From positions 92,090,245 through 92,154,244 of the forward strand of contig NC_134461.1 in assembly GCF_047948215.1 (NCBI RefSeq): DNA of 64,000 nucleotides, written 5' to 3'. The position numbers were made by a program, and so were the translations under genes. Within the stretch, counting starts at the first letter, position 1; each line of letters opens with the position of its first letter. The stretch is from Lycorma delicatula. Taxonomy: Eukaryota; Arthropoda; Insecta; Hemiptera; Fulgoridae. Below, piece by piece: positions 48,148-58,880 of this stretch. A model generated the notes under the pieces. It saw only the letters and a list, made by a program, of their open reading frames with translations, did not search any database and was not told the origin of the DNA.

Positions 48148-48216
48148 ATGGAGAAAAGCAAAGGCTCTTTGATTCCCAAATTTGTGCAAAAACACGCTGG
48201 AAGGGCGACAGAAAAG
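48148..48216 (+). CDS. Amph: Amphiphysin, first coding exon (N-BAR helix H0)
   Basis: A 23-codon exon begins with ATG at 48148 (context gaagATGG: A at -3, G at +4) and ends in phase 0 at a GT donor (gtaaat, 48217). The peptide ends VQKHAGRATEK. Established knowledge: insect amphiphysin starts with a 23-residue first coding exon ending in almost the same residues, followed by the rest of the BAR domain (ILQNLGK...). The encoded segment is the amphipathic helix H0 that inserts into membranes; amphiphysin senses and bends membranes in muscle T-tubules and at synapses. Upstream, a T-rich tract ends in tag at 48134 and 48137, so the exon may start at 48135 or 48138 with a ~10-nt 5'UTR. It lies alone between transposons; no second BAR exon was recognised before 64000, implying a long first intron. 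Identification rests on peptide, length and splice phase agreeing; no search was run. Confidence 0.85.
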
Positions 48217-48748
48217 GTAAATAGTCAACTTAAAAATGTGTCGTTGTAGCCAACAGTAGGAATTTATTTCAAGGTTTCAATTATTCAGTATAAAATAACA
48301 TGAATATTAATAAAATAAATTACGTATAATAATGAAAATTCATAATTTATATAATACGATGAAAGTAATAGAGAGGTTATTAGTCCGAAGTTTTTTTTTA
48401 TTCTTTTACCTTCAGATTAAGAACGACGAAAAGCTTTTTAAAGAATAAATTTAATCAATTATTTACCCTACTTAAGGTAAAAAGTTTATTTTACGTAATA
48501 TATCAGGAGGATGCGTCATTCCCAAGCGATTGGTTTCAACCCAATAATCGATATATTGCTTAAAGTTTTAAATGTAACTTTTTGAGAATTATCAAATGTA
48601 TTTTAACGTAATTTTTCTTTAACATTTGACATTTTCTCATTAATTGTATATTACTGAACCATTTGCTTTTTTAATTTCAAGAGATAAGTTTTAATATAGA
48701 TATTGAATTTAAGATACGACTTAAAAAAGCAAAACCAAATCTGTTTTG
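48217..48748 (+). other. Start of the presumed first Amph intron
   Basis: Begins with the GT donor. AT-rich, with no recognised elements until the SINE at 48749. Confidence 0.5.
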
Positions 48749-48870
48749 CCGACCTCGCTGGCTAAGTAGTTAGCGTCTCGGCATTTTTGCGGAGGTCCCG
48801 AGTTCGAATCCCGGTCAGGCACGGCATCTTTTTTCTTACGCTACCAATTTCCACCGGGATAATAACCATA
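48749..48870 (+). repeat. SINE-A second-subfamily copy
   Basis: Head gccgacctcgctggctaagt with box B gagttcgaatcc, then aggcacggcatctttttt and the alternative body (acgctaccaatttccac). It looks like a tRNA gene but lacks a good acceptor stem. Confidence 0.7.
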
Positions 48871-49250
48871 GCAGTTGATGCCTGCTCTTTAATAACAAAA
48901 AAACCTTATTACAATATTTTTAAATTAAATATATTTTTTTGTAAAAATCAGTTAAAACAGGGAAGTGTTAATATATTATTATGCATGAACAGAGCTAGTA
49001 ATTGAAATAGGTAAACAGTTTTCGAGAAACCTTTTGCATCCCTGAATTTTTTTTATTTACTACGTTGAATTTTTTTTTCTTAAGGAATTATCCTTAAGAT
49101 AAAAAAAAATAGGATAAATTTTATCTTTTATTCGATACAGGCTAATTAAACTGACATCTGAAAATAAACAATGTCTCCAGGCAAATCCTTAGACAGCCTT
49201 CTACACTTGTTCACAAGATATGTGTATGGGTTTAGGCGTGTAGAGGTAGG
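48871..49250. other. AT-rich stretch, no gene seen
   Basis: Contains a small inverted pair, ttaaggaatta/ tccttaa, at about 49080-49098. Confidence 0.45.
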
Positions 49251-49570
49251 CCACCGGGCTGGTCTAGTGGTTAACTCGTTATCGCAAATCAGCTGATTTC
49301 GAAATCGAGAGTTCTAAGATTTAAATCCTTGTAAAGACAGTTACTTTTATACGGATTTGAATGCTAGATCGTGGATACAGGTGTTCTTTAGTGGTTGGGT
49401 TTCAATTAACCACACATCTCATGAATGATCGCCCTAAGACTGTACAAGACTACAGTTCATTTGCATTCATGAGAAGTAATATCATTCTCATGATAAATAT
49501 ATTAATCTTATAATATATGAATTCACTGAAGTAATGTCTTACGGTGATTCCGCAGGCTAAATAGAAAAAG
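49251..49570 (+). repeat. SINE-B copy, with ~45-bp internal addition
   Basis: Full head (ccaccgggctggtctagtgg), body and tail (ggtgattccgcaggctaaat). Compared with other copies it carries extra AT-rich sequence around 49475-49520. An imperfect target repeat beginning aggcgt lies on both sides (49234 and 49575). Confidence 0.85.
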
Positions 49571-50114
49571 AAAGGCGTAGACAGGTGATCAGGAAGCTTG
49601 AGGGTATTGGTTCGAGTCTGGATCTGCAGGCTAACTGGAAAGTTACACATGAAGACGCATTGTTGAAAGCTTTATAAGGTTTTTGGTGCTTGAAACAACT
49701 CCAGAGAGTATTTAGTATAGCCTGGATGGCTAGGGTCCCGTTAGGGTGCTTTTCCGCAGAGTCCGACAATTTTTCCTAGTTGTTGTTTGGTATGTTCGTA
49801 GGTTGATTGGTAATAGTCGTTGCTTTAGTATGATAGGTCAAAACTGTGATGTTGCGAACAATTTTTGAGGGTATGAGATTAGAGTTTTGTTATAGCTTGT
49901 AAATATTTATTCGTTATCAGTTTTTTATTCGATTTAGGTAAGTTTGAAAAATATCTTGTTAATTGATGGGTTTTAACATCGATGGAAAGGTCTTCATCTG
50001 CCATCAGTAAGAAATTTCCTTAAGGTTTTGTTGCACTATATAAAAACAAATTTCTACCTCTAAATTATTATTTATATTAAATGATTACTCTGATGATTAG
50101 AAAATAAATATAAT
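49571..50114. other. Unclassified stretch
   Basis: 49571-49800 has moderate complexity and a 70-codon minus-strand frame with no known domain. The rest is AT-rich. Confidence 0.4.
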
Positions 50115-50116
50115 TA

Positions 50117-51419
50117 CGAGGGTAAGTCAATTATTATCCGCAATTTAGTTATATTTTTGTTTATGTTCTTAGTACTATCGTGTTGCGCAGATGTCGCATG
50201 CGTGGTTTAATTGCTGTTATGTCTGTGCAGGTTTGATGCTGCTAGGTTAGTTCCATTATTGCTTCCCTGCCGTTAACCATAGCTGCTCCGCTTTCTGTTT
50301 GCACCAAAGAAGAACAACGTTTAGTGATGCGTTTTTTGTGGTCGGAAGATGAATCAGCGGCCGAAATTCGTCGAGGACTTTCGGTACTGTACAGTAACAG
50401 TACACTCCGCAACGGAGTGTCTACGAATGAATTGAAAAATTCAAAAATGGTCACACAAGTGTTACGCACGACAAAGGAGCCGGACGACCGTTTACCGCCA
50501 CAAATGAGGAAAACACTGAGCATGCACGTGACATGGTTTTCTTAGACAGACGAGTAACTATCGATGAAATGGCACATCGTCTGCAAATTAGTCACGGTTC
50601 TGCCTACGAAATCATCCACAACAGACTTGGGTTTCATAAAGTCTGTGCAATAGGATCCCAAAATAAATCACAATTACATAAACAAACGCGCTTGGACATC
50701 TGCCAAAAACATTTGATCGCTATGGTAATGAACGGGACATCTTCTTAAACAGAATCATCACCGGTGACAAAACATGGATCTATCATTACGAGCCGGAGAG
50801 TAAACGACAGAGTATGGAATGGAAACATCCGAATTCCCCCTGCAAAAAAAGTTGAAGACCCAACCGTCCGCTGGAAAACTGATGCTTACGGTTTTTTGGG
50901 ACTCACAAGGCCCAGTACTGGAACATTATGAGGAAAGGGGCACGACAATAAACAATGCGCGTTACAGTGAGATGCTTACTGCCAAGCTGAAGCCTACAAT
51001 TCGAAGCAAACGCCGAGGACTACTGTCAAAAGGTGTGTTGTTGCACGACAATGCCCGTCTACATACTGCTGCCCACACTCCTGAAACGCTCCAGAAACTC
51101 AACTTTGAAGTACCAGCTCGTCCTCCGTATAGTCTTGATCTTGCCCCCTTCTGACTACCACTTGTTTGGTCCACTCAAAGAGGCATTAATGGGCCGTCGA
51201 TTTACCTCGGAAGAAACAGTGAAAGAAGCGGTCCATTCCTGGCTCGCAGCTCAACCGAAAACCTTCTTTTATGAGGGCGTCAGGAAGCTTGTCCAACGAT
51301 GGACCAAGTGCGTTGAAATGCAAAGGAACTATGTTGAAAAATAATGTACATGTAAGTTTCCTATTTGTATTGCGATAAAATGTATAATTACATTGCGGAT
51401 AATAATTGACTTACCCTCG
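50117..51419 (+). mobile_element. Mariner element with perfect 28-bp inverted ends
   Basis: 1303 bp. The left end (cgagggtaagtcaattatta..., 50117-50144) and right end (51392-51419) are perfect reverse complements over 28 bases. TA flanks both (50115-50116 and 51420-51421). Size, ends and TA duplication are classic mariner. The ends are intact although the gene is not, so the copy may still be recognised by a transposase from elsewhere. Confidence 0.97.
50279..51344 (+). pseudogene. Mariner transposase (D,D34D), frameshifted
   Basis: Cut-and-paste transposase of the SETMAR-like group; the start is unclear (ATA at 50279 where an ATG might be expected). The N-terminal HTH TKEEQRLVMRFLWSEDESA is followed by a second HTH, VTIDEMAHRLQISHGSAYEI (50554-50613). 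The first catalytic Asp is in TGDKTWIYHYEPESK (50763 on), the second in VLLHDNARLHTAA (~51045) and the third in SDYHLF (~51155). Exactly 34 residues separate the second and third once the shift is allowed for. The C-terminus KLVQRWTKCVEMQRNYVEK ends at the stop at 51342. At least four frameshifts are seen: 50523-50545, 50748-50766, the A7 run at 50844-50850, and the C-run near 51146-51151. All catalytic residues survive in pieces. Confidence 0.93.
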
Positions 51420-51421
51420 TA

Positions 51422-52262
51422 TATATCTAATCAGTCAAACAATTTACGGTAAAAATAATTAACTTAAAACCGATATACAGAATAGAAATATATAAAGGTG
51501 AGAATTTTTTAAAACGATTGTCTCGGTTCCTATTTTTCCTCCGTCAACCGTAGAAATAAATCAATACTTCCCTAAACGTAATTTTAGTATTTTTGATTAT
51601 GTCTCTGAGTTCTGCATGTTTTTATATGTAGATTCTTATCAAAATGTTAGTAAAGATTACTAAAAAAAAGTATACTTATACAAAGTTTTAGTAAAGATTA
51701 AGGGAACAACTGATCTGTACTTCGTAATATGTTTATCTAACTGATTCCGTAATAATTTTTCATATCATAACCGTTGATACCAGTACCTAATTGTTGTCCC
51801 ATTGAAAAGTTACATTTTTTTTATATTATGTATATTGACCTTTTCAACTAATATAATTTATCAAATATTTCGGCTTTACAATCCGTATGTCCTTGATAAG
51901 ATTCATCCAAATATTTTCTTTTACTCAACTCATCTTCAAAGTTTTATTTTTATTAATTTTAATTATATGTCAAGCGGAAGTAAAAACAAAAATAAATAAA
52001 TAAATAGCTTATTCCGATACAGAATATACATATATAAAATAAAAAAAAACCTTATTGCTAAATTAGCCTATACTACTGATCTATCAATTTAAGAAAAAAT
52101 ATCTATACACCGGCACGCACGCACGCATTTACACAAACGTTACCTTGGGGCAAAATATATGATCTGAACCAAAGATTGAACATCAGTAGAATGTATTTGA
52201 TGAAACCGGTTAGCCTATTGGGAATTGTTTTTCAATTTAAATAGATGTTAATTAATGCCACG

Positions 52263-52298
<36 letters not shown>

Positions 52299-52677
52299 TG
52301 TTTTATATGTTTGGATCTTCTCGACTGGTTTTGCATGTATAGTTTAGATAATTCTTTCTTTTTTTTGTTGTTTTTTTAATAGGTATTAAAATTTTAGGAA
52401 ACTTTTTCAGTCTTTTCTTTTAAAATGTGATAATTAAATAATACTTTTTTTTATATTTTTAAAATTTTGTTTTCTTTACATTTGTTTATTTCTTCTGTTA
52501 TCTTTAATAGCTATCTTAAATATCAACATTAACACTATAGCAACTTCATAAAGTGAAAAATACAGGATGTTATATACAACATAAGAGAAAACTGCTATTT
52601 AAATTTTTAACTAAAAAATCCTACCGTAGTAAACGGCATTTGTAACTGTGTCTGTGTATGCTTCCCCCTTAACTTAG
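51422..52677. other. AT-rich stretch, no gene seen
   Basis: Contains a (CT)n tract at 52266-52296. Otherwise low complexity. Confidence 0.5.
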
Positions 52678-53215
52678 CACCGGAATGTATCGATCACCAG
52701 CGGAAAATCTCGATTCAATAATACATGTCTCGTGGTGGTCTGATGTATACTTTTTATATTATTATATATCGATATATATGCGAAATATATATCGAAGTTT
52801 TGGGAAAAGTTTTAACCGGATCCGAATTTTCAGACAAAAATCGCAAATATCTCGAAAACGATCAGTCGTAGCTTTTTCGACCCTCCTCGACGATATCCCA
52901 TTCGCTCCCAGTGGTACCCGTCGGATGATAATATTTTCCAGTGACCCCACCACCGTTCGGAAATTGGGGAAGGGATGCGATGGGGTGCCTCCGTAATATC
53001 TCGGCAACCGCTCGTCTGATTTTCACGATTCAAACAGCGTACGTATCAGCAGGTCAAACGCATTCGGATACACGCTTGATCGACCGGATCTTGGCTATCC
53101 AGAAATTAAATCGTTTAGCCCTATGGTTTGACTGCACTCACCCACCGTAAAATGTCCGATCCGATCTTTCGCTAAATACGTTCAAACTTGTTCGCTAGCG
53201 CAGCTGTAAAATATA
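52678..53215. repeat. Rep-G, GC-rich non-coding segment
   Basis: Complex sequence with phrases such as atctcgaaaacgatcagtcg, tcggcaaccgctcgtctgat and gtgaccccaccaccg. Its first ~30 bases (caccggaatgtatcgatcac) recur at 53761 (caccgaaatgtaccgatcac). Open frames on both strands (up to 103 codons) overlap one another and have no domain; they are judged shadows. Confidence 0.45.
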
Positions 53216-53310
53216 AACTTATGAAGACTAAAAAGTAGAAAATAAAAAATATATAAAAAACTTTTTAAAAACTACTCTTATATTAAATGCACTAGAAAAA
53301 AAATGCAAGC

Positions 53311-53711
53311 AGAAAATAAAAAATATGTTAAAAAACCACTCTTAAATTAAACGCTCTAAAATGTAAAAAAATAATTTTAGGACGATATCTCAGAATGGAT
53401 TTGACTACAAGCTTTGATGGTGATGTGTAAGATTATATGAAAGTCATAGCTTCAAATTAAAAATCGATATTTTTGCTAATATTTACTTATGCATGATAAA
53501 TGGCCTAAAGAGTGGGGTGCAAACACGCATATCAAAAAATTGGCAAAAAACATCAAATTTTTAATTTGAAGCTACGACTGTCACATAGTCTTACATATCA
53601 CCATCAAAGCTTGTTCTTAAATCCATCCCGAAATACCGTCCTAAAATTACTTTTTACCTTTTAGTGTGTTTAATTTAAGAGTGGTGTTTTAAAATATTTT
53701 TTTATTTATCT
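53311..53711. repeat. Foldback element, ~160-bp arms
   Basis: The left arm (53311-53470) is the reverse complement of the right (53549-53711) with few differences. Shared words include ccactcttaaattaaac, aattttaggacg and caagctttgatggtgat. The spacer is ~80 bp. Non-coding; resembles a foldback MITE. Confidence 0.9.
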
Positions 53712-53759
53712 ATGTGATAGTTTTTCTTCATAAAATAATGAACTATAACCAAAAAAAAG

Positions 53760-53966
53760 GCACCGAAATGTACCGATCACTAGCGGAATCAATTTCTAAT
53801 TTAACTTTCGTTATATCAATTTTCGTCATTCAAATAAAAAATATTTTTGCGCAAGAAGTAATCAGTTTTGGACACCCAATAATCCCACTCCGAGATGCCG
53901 CTCGCCAAGGCAGCCCGTCCGGAGGGCCTAGCTATGGAGGCGTAGGCACGCCCTGCAGCTAGTTTA
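53760..53966 (+). repeat. Rep-G end fragment and GC-rich tail
   Basis: Begins with the ~30-bp match to 52679. It ends in a GC-rich block (gccgctcgccaaggcagccc, ggcgtaggcacgccctgcag) of unknown origin. Confidence 0.5.
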
Positions 53967-54329
53967 TTTAATAAATAGTTATCATCACAATTTAAGTTTT
54001 TACAAAATAATATAAAGTAATCCGTGTACTTTTTAAAAGAAATAGAAATTAGAATGCGATAACAAAAACTGAATTAGATAAGCAAAAATATCATAAATAT
54101 AACAGGGCAAAAAGCATGGAATAAAATAATTTTTTTCAGTAAAAATATCAAATAGTTTGTTTATTATTTTAAAAAAACATGTTAACTTTGTCTAGTCCAT
54201 TACTGCTTAAATTTTTCTTTTACAAAACTAAAATGTTAAGTTTTACGTAATCGAGATAATAAGGAATATATATATATACATTCGTACGCGTGCGTGCGTG
54301 TTTGTTGTGTGGGTGATAAATATTATATG

Positions 54330-54368
<39 letters not shown>

Positions 54369-55238
54369 TGAGAGAGAGAAGAGAAACAGATACACAGATA
54401 ACACTGCTACTATTAGAAAAAATTAACTCTAGCTGGTGCCACCTTATATCTAAGGTATAGAACATATATTATAGTCATATGAAATACTGAAAAAAAAAAA
54501 AATGTAAAGCAAGAAATGAATGTGTATGTAGGCCTATTATACAGACGTAAAGTTGCAATTCAGTGACTAAAGTAACCCTTTTATAAATCAGGTTACTTTA
54601 GAATTAATAAATAAAATAAAAAATGCATATTTCTGCTTACTACATTAAATAATAAATACATTTAAGGTAAAGGGAAACAGTATATGTAAGCTTCGTTATT
54701 TATAATTCACAAAACATATTCTACCATAAAAGGTAATTTACAGAAAGAACAATATTTATTATTCTTTATTGGGGGTATCCTATACAAGGTATTAGACAAT
54801 GGAAAAAACCCGTACCCAATTCATCTGAAAGTATTATTATTCCGTGTTTCCTTTACTTACAGTATCTGCAATTTATTATTTTTTTATGCTGATAATACTT
54901 TTTTTTTCATTAATATAATAATAAAAACTATTATTATACACTTATACCGCAATTCATGAAACGAATGTCCTATTTAGCTTAATTTATCTGAAATTTAAAC
55001 TTATTGTTTCCTTTACATTGTTATAAATTAATGTCAAATCAATTTATTTGTATTACTGTCGTTTAAAGTTTGGTATTATTTGTATTTTTTTTTTTTCAAT
55101 TTAATTATAAACTGCAAAATTTAATTGTACATTCATCCATTTTATTTTAAAAGTAAATAATTACTTTCGAAATGGTTATGTCGACGTACAGTTAAATTCC
55201 ACTTTAATTTACTGTTGTATGTACATTAATGTTCTCTT

Positions 55239-55240
<2 letters not shown>
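53967..55240. other. AT-rich stretch with simple repeats
   Basis: (AT)n at 54330-54350 runs directly into (AG)n at 54351-54382. No gene seen. Confidence 0.5.

Positions 55241-55283
<43 letters not shown>
55241..55283. repeat. (TA)n microsatellite
   Basis: Pure TA run. Confidence 0.95.
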
Positions 55284-55285
<2 letters not shown>

Positions 55286-56652
55286 TTTTCAACCATTAAA
55301 CATAGAAAAATTAAATTTATCAAATGCTCCAACCCAAAAAGATTTATTTTTCAGGAAGAGATCACCACCACATTTCAAGTCCTCAGAGAGCACCTTGGGG
55401 TAACAACTCAACAATTTTAAATGGAATGAGTAGAGTCATAACACATTACGTTTAAAGGGTATTAAACAACAAAAGAAAAATTACTAAAAAACCTCGGACT
55501 ACAACTCTAGCAAAAAAATGCCGAACACTCGGGGTTTTTTACAGTAATTTCTAAAATTGCCCTAACGATCACCTCAAGTAGTATAGTCTTATACAAAAAA
55601 GATAACTTTTGAGGTGGGAGCATTTACTAAATTTCATATTTTTTTAGTGTTTTTTCAATGTTGAACTGATATTTAAAAAGTACATACGTAAATGCTTACA
55701 GTCATGTCTGATTTTCCAATTATCTGAATATCTGTAGTTGAAATTTGGTACCAGCATGTTTGAAACCTTAATAGGAAAACTCGACATAAAATATCCTTAT
55801 TATTGAATTTTAAAGGCTAGTAAAAGGGTGAAATATTTAATAGTAGTATTTTCTATTTTGTTATTACTTTGAATAATTGATAAATGAAATTTTCATAATA
55901 ATTCTAATTATTAAATTATATTGATTAATGAACTTCAAGGGGATAACTTTTTTCTTGGGGTGAACTTTATTGAATTTGTGAATTAATAAAAGAATACATT
56001 AATAACAAAAATTAGCCATTAATAATATGAGCATTAATATATAAACACATAGATTTTTTTTTTAAATTCTATATGGTTGCATATATATATTCTATGATCT
56101 AGTAAATTAAACAAAGTTAAGATTCTTAAAGTTAAAATGATTTGAAATTTAAATTTTTTTTCTTTATATAAAAATATTATTTATTTTCGTTTTATAAATT
56201 CTGAATAATTTTCTTCAACCAAAGTAAATTATTTTATTTAAATAACTATAATATTTTTGTTCAAAAAAAATAAATAAAAAAATCTATTTTCATTTTTTGA
56301 GATGCACAATACAAAAAAGCTAGCAAAAGTTCATAACTTTCCCGGCTTAAAAACTAAAGTAGTATAATTATCTCGCCTTCGTTATGAAAGTTATACAACT
56401 TTAGTTACTGAGGGCTTCGCCCTTAACTGACAGAAATTTAGGAGGAAAATTAAGCGGAATATTAAAACATGTATGAATGCAAGTAAATAATTAAGTAAAA
56501 AACCAAAAATATTCTACTCATTAAGTAAAATTTTGAGGTAAGGGATCCATGATGTCCGTATTCCAACCCTTCTACATGACCTTGACCGATTATAATGAAA
56601 ATTAAATGACCATGAATGACCTACAATAAGAAGTCATAAAAAAAACTTATAT
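55284..56652. other. Unclassified AT-rich stretch
   Basis: Includes a small strong hairpin agggc-ttc-gccct (56411-56423). Also seen is 55600-55800, whose phrasing (tgaaatttggtaccagcat) resembles the Rep-E/F interiors. No gene confirmed. Confidence 0.4.
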
Positions 56653-57009
56653 AGTGTCCCATGAAGTAATGGAGAAATTTACAGGAAACGTTCTACTGGT
56701 GAAAATAATGAAAAAGGTTCATACGAACATAAGTTTGGAAACGATTTGTTTTCGAGTTACGGCTAGCGAAAGATTTCGCCCGGAATTTTTTTTTAGCTCT
56801 TCTAATAAAAATAAGTCCTACTGTAATTTTTTTGAAGCAAAGTTAGAGTAAGTTTGGTGATTTCTTATGTAATTTGATTTGGGAAATAGGATAAAATAGA
56901 TCCCAGAACTGTATCTCCAGTAGTTTTTATGATATCTGATGTAAAACACAAAATTCTACGAATTTTAATAGCAAAACGAGTAGAAAATTTAATTCTGAGA
57001 AAATTAATG

Positions 57010-58143
57010 TAAATATAGATTTTTTTTTTTTTTTTTGTCTTCAGTCATTTGACTGGTTTGATGCGGCTCTCCAAGATTCCCTATCTAGTGCTAGTCGTTT
57101 CATTTCAGTATACCCTCTACATCCTACATCCCCAACAATTTGTTTTACATACTCCAAACGTGGCCTGCCTACACAATTTTTCCCTTCTACCTGTCCTTCC
57201 AATATTAAAGCGACTATTCCAGGATGCCTTAGTATGTGGCCTATAAGTCTGTCTCTTCTTTTAACTATATTTTTCCAAATGTTTCTTTCTTCATCTATTT
57301 GCCGCAATACCTCTTCATTTGTCACTTTATCCACCCATCTGATTTTTAACATTCTCCTATAGCACCACATTTCAAAAGCTTCTAATCTTTTCTTCTCAGA
57401 TACTCCGATTGTCCAAGTTTCACTTCCATATAAAGCGACACTCCAAACATACACTTTCAAAAATCTTTTCCTGACATTTAAATTAATTTTTGATGTAAAC
57501 AAATTATATTTCTTACTGAAGGCTCGTTTAGCTTGTGCTATTCGGCATTTTATATCGCTCCTGCTTCGTCCATCTTTAGTAATTTTACTTCCCAAATAAC
57601 AAAATTCTTCTACCTCCAAAATCTTTTCTCCTCCTATTTTCACATTCAGCGGTCCATCTTTGTTATTTCTACTACATTTCATTACTTTTGTTTTGTTCTT
57701 GTTTATTTTCATGCGATAGTTCTTGCGTAGGACTTCATCTATGCCGTTCATTGTTTCTTCTAAATCCTTTTTACTCTCGGCTAGAATTACTATATCATCA
57801 GCAAATCGTAGCATCTTTATCTTTTCACCTTGTACTGTTACTCCGAATCTAAATTGTTCTTTAACATCATTAACTGCTAGTTCCATGTAAAGATTAAAAA
57901 GTAACGGAGATAGGGAACATCCTTGTCAGACTCCCTTTCTTATTAGGGCTTCTTTCTTATGTTCTTCAATTGTTATTGTTACTGTTTGGTTCCTGTACAT
58001 GTTAGCAATTGTTCTTCTATCTCTGTATTTGAACCCTAATTTGTTTAAAATGCTGAACATTTTATTCCAGTCTACGTTATCAAAAGCCTTTTCTAGGTCT
58101 ATAAACGCCAAGTATGTTGGTTTGTTTTTCTTTAAATATAGAT
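57010..58143 (-). mobile_element. RTE-like LINE, 5'-truncated, with target duplication
   Basis: The insertion runs from 58132 (5' break) to a ~16-nt poly(A) on the minus strand (57021-57036, seen as T's on plus). It is bracketed by the 11-bp repeat taaatatagat (57010-57020 and 58133-58143). It lies at the inner edge of the Rep-D left arm, so it is younger than that element. Such an insertion is made by target-primed reverse transcription; 5' truncation is typical. Confidence 0.95.
57041..58111 (-). pseudogene. RTE-like reverse transcriptase, C-terminal half
   Basis: Two minus-strand frames. 58111-57926 gives MAFIDLEKAFDNVDWNKMF, the palm motif A. 57886-57041 is open for 281 codons with MLRFADDIVILAESKKDLEE (FADD catalytic motif intact), a YLGSKITKDGRS thumb motif and LYGSETWTIGVSEKKRLEAF. 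WCYRRMLKIRWVDKVTNEEV follows, then a C-terminal DRESWRAASNQSND end. The join (57926-57887) holds a stop: SLLGCS-type motif B reads CQGCS as TGA. The endonuclease and N-terminal palm are absent because of 5' truncation. The well-preserved frame suggests a fairly recent insertion. Confidence 0.9.
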
Positions 58144-58169
58144 AATAAAAAGTAAATAAACAGTTTTAA

Positions 58170-58880
58170 AAGTCAGTTTTTTATTGAAGCAAAACAGACG
58201 AAAAGTATACAGAAAACTATTCTATACCTAACAAACATTATTCTTAATATAACAAAAAATAAATAAATAAATGAAATGATAATTGGTAAATAATAACAAA
58301 CCTCAATAACTAATTGTTCGAAATTCTTTCCTTCACAATGTACACAGCACTGTGCCTGACGTAATATATTTCCGGTGGCATTCCGTATCATCTTAGGATC
58401 GTTTCGTATAAAATCAATACTATTTCGTATTTTAATGAGTTAACTCTTCTTTAGAATTAACCTTTTTGTTGGTATACTATCGTTTTCATACGGCTCCAAA
58501 TGAAGTAATGTAATGGCGTTATGTCAGGTGATCGTGGTGGCCAATCGATCGGTCCACCACGTCCATTGTTGTCTAGAAGCCAATGTCAAAAGTTGGGAGT
58601 AATCCGTTTGCCGCAAATTTGGAACCTTCTGCAAGCGGAAAGGATAAAGGCTTTCTTTCCGTGGGAAAGAGTTTCTTTGCGTCACACTTTTTTTTTTTTT
58701 TTGAAAAAACCAGTGCGAAATGAAATTTGCTTTGTACTAGTGACTGGGTTACGCTGAATATATTGAATCGCACGAGAAATTTCTTTTGATATTCACATCG
58801 AACACCTTAAGAATTTCCGTTACAAAATCTATAAACAAAAATTATATCGGCATATTCCTCGATGGAAAATTGAAACGGCA
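58170..58880 (-). pseudogene. Tc1/mariner-like transposase remnant (Rep-D)
   Basis: The minus strand reads NNGRGGPIDWPPRSPDITP, then LHYFIWSRMKTIVYQQK (58580-58450). This is the signature around the third catalytic Asp of an insect Tc1/mariner-like family. Further down, MIRNATGNILRQAQCCVHCE, then GKNFEQL (58391-58310) matches the family's C-terminus. The segment 58880-58600 is too decayed to read reliably. It is inactive and probably the original gene of the 56653-59667 element. Confidence 0.7.

Noticed and set aside
52685..53150. Overlapping frames of 67-103 codons on both strands
   Set aside because: Mutually overlapping frames in a GC-rich non-coding repeat, none with a recognisable domain.
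55363..55420. Exon-like segment after tttttcag (EEITTTFQVLREHLG)
   Set aside because: Good acceptor, but the frame stops after 21 codons, no family is recognised and no partner exon is visible.
56411..56423. Strong agggc-ttc-gccct hairpin as a transcription terminator
   Set aside because: A bacterial-type terminator makes no sense in this nuclear AT-rich context, and no T-tract follows.
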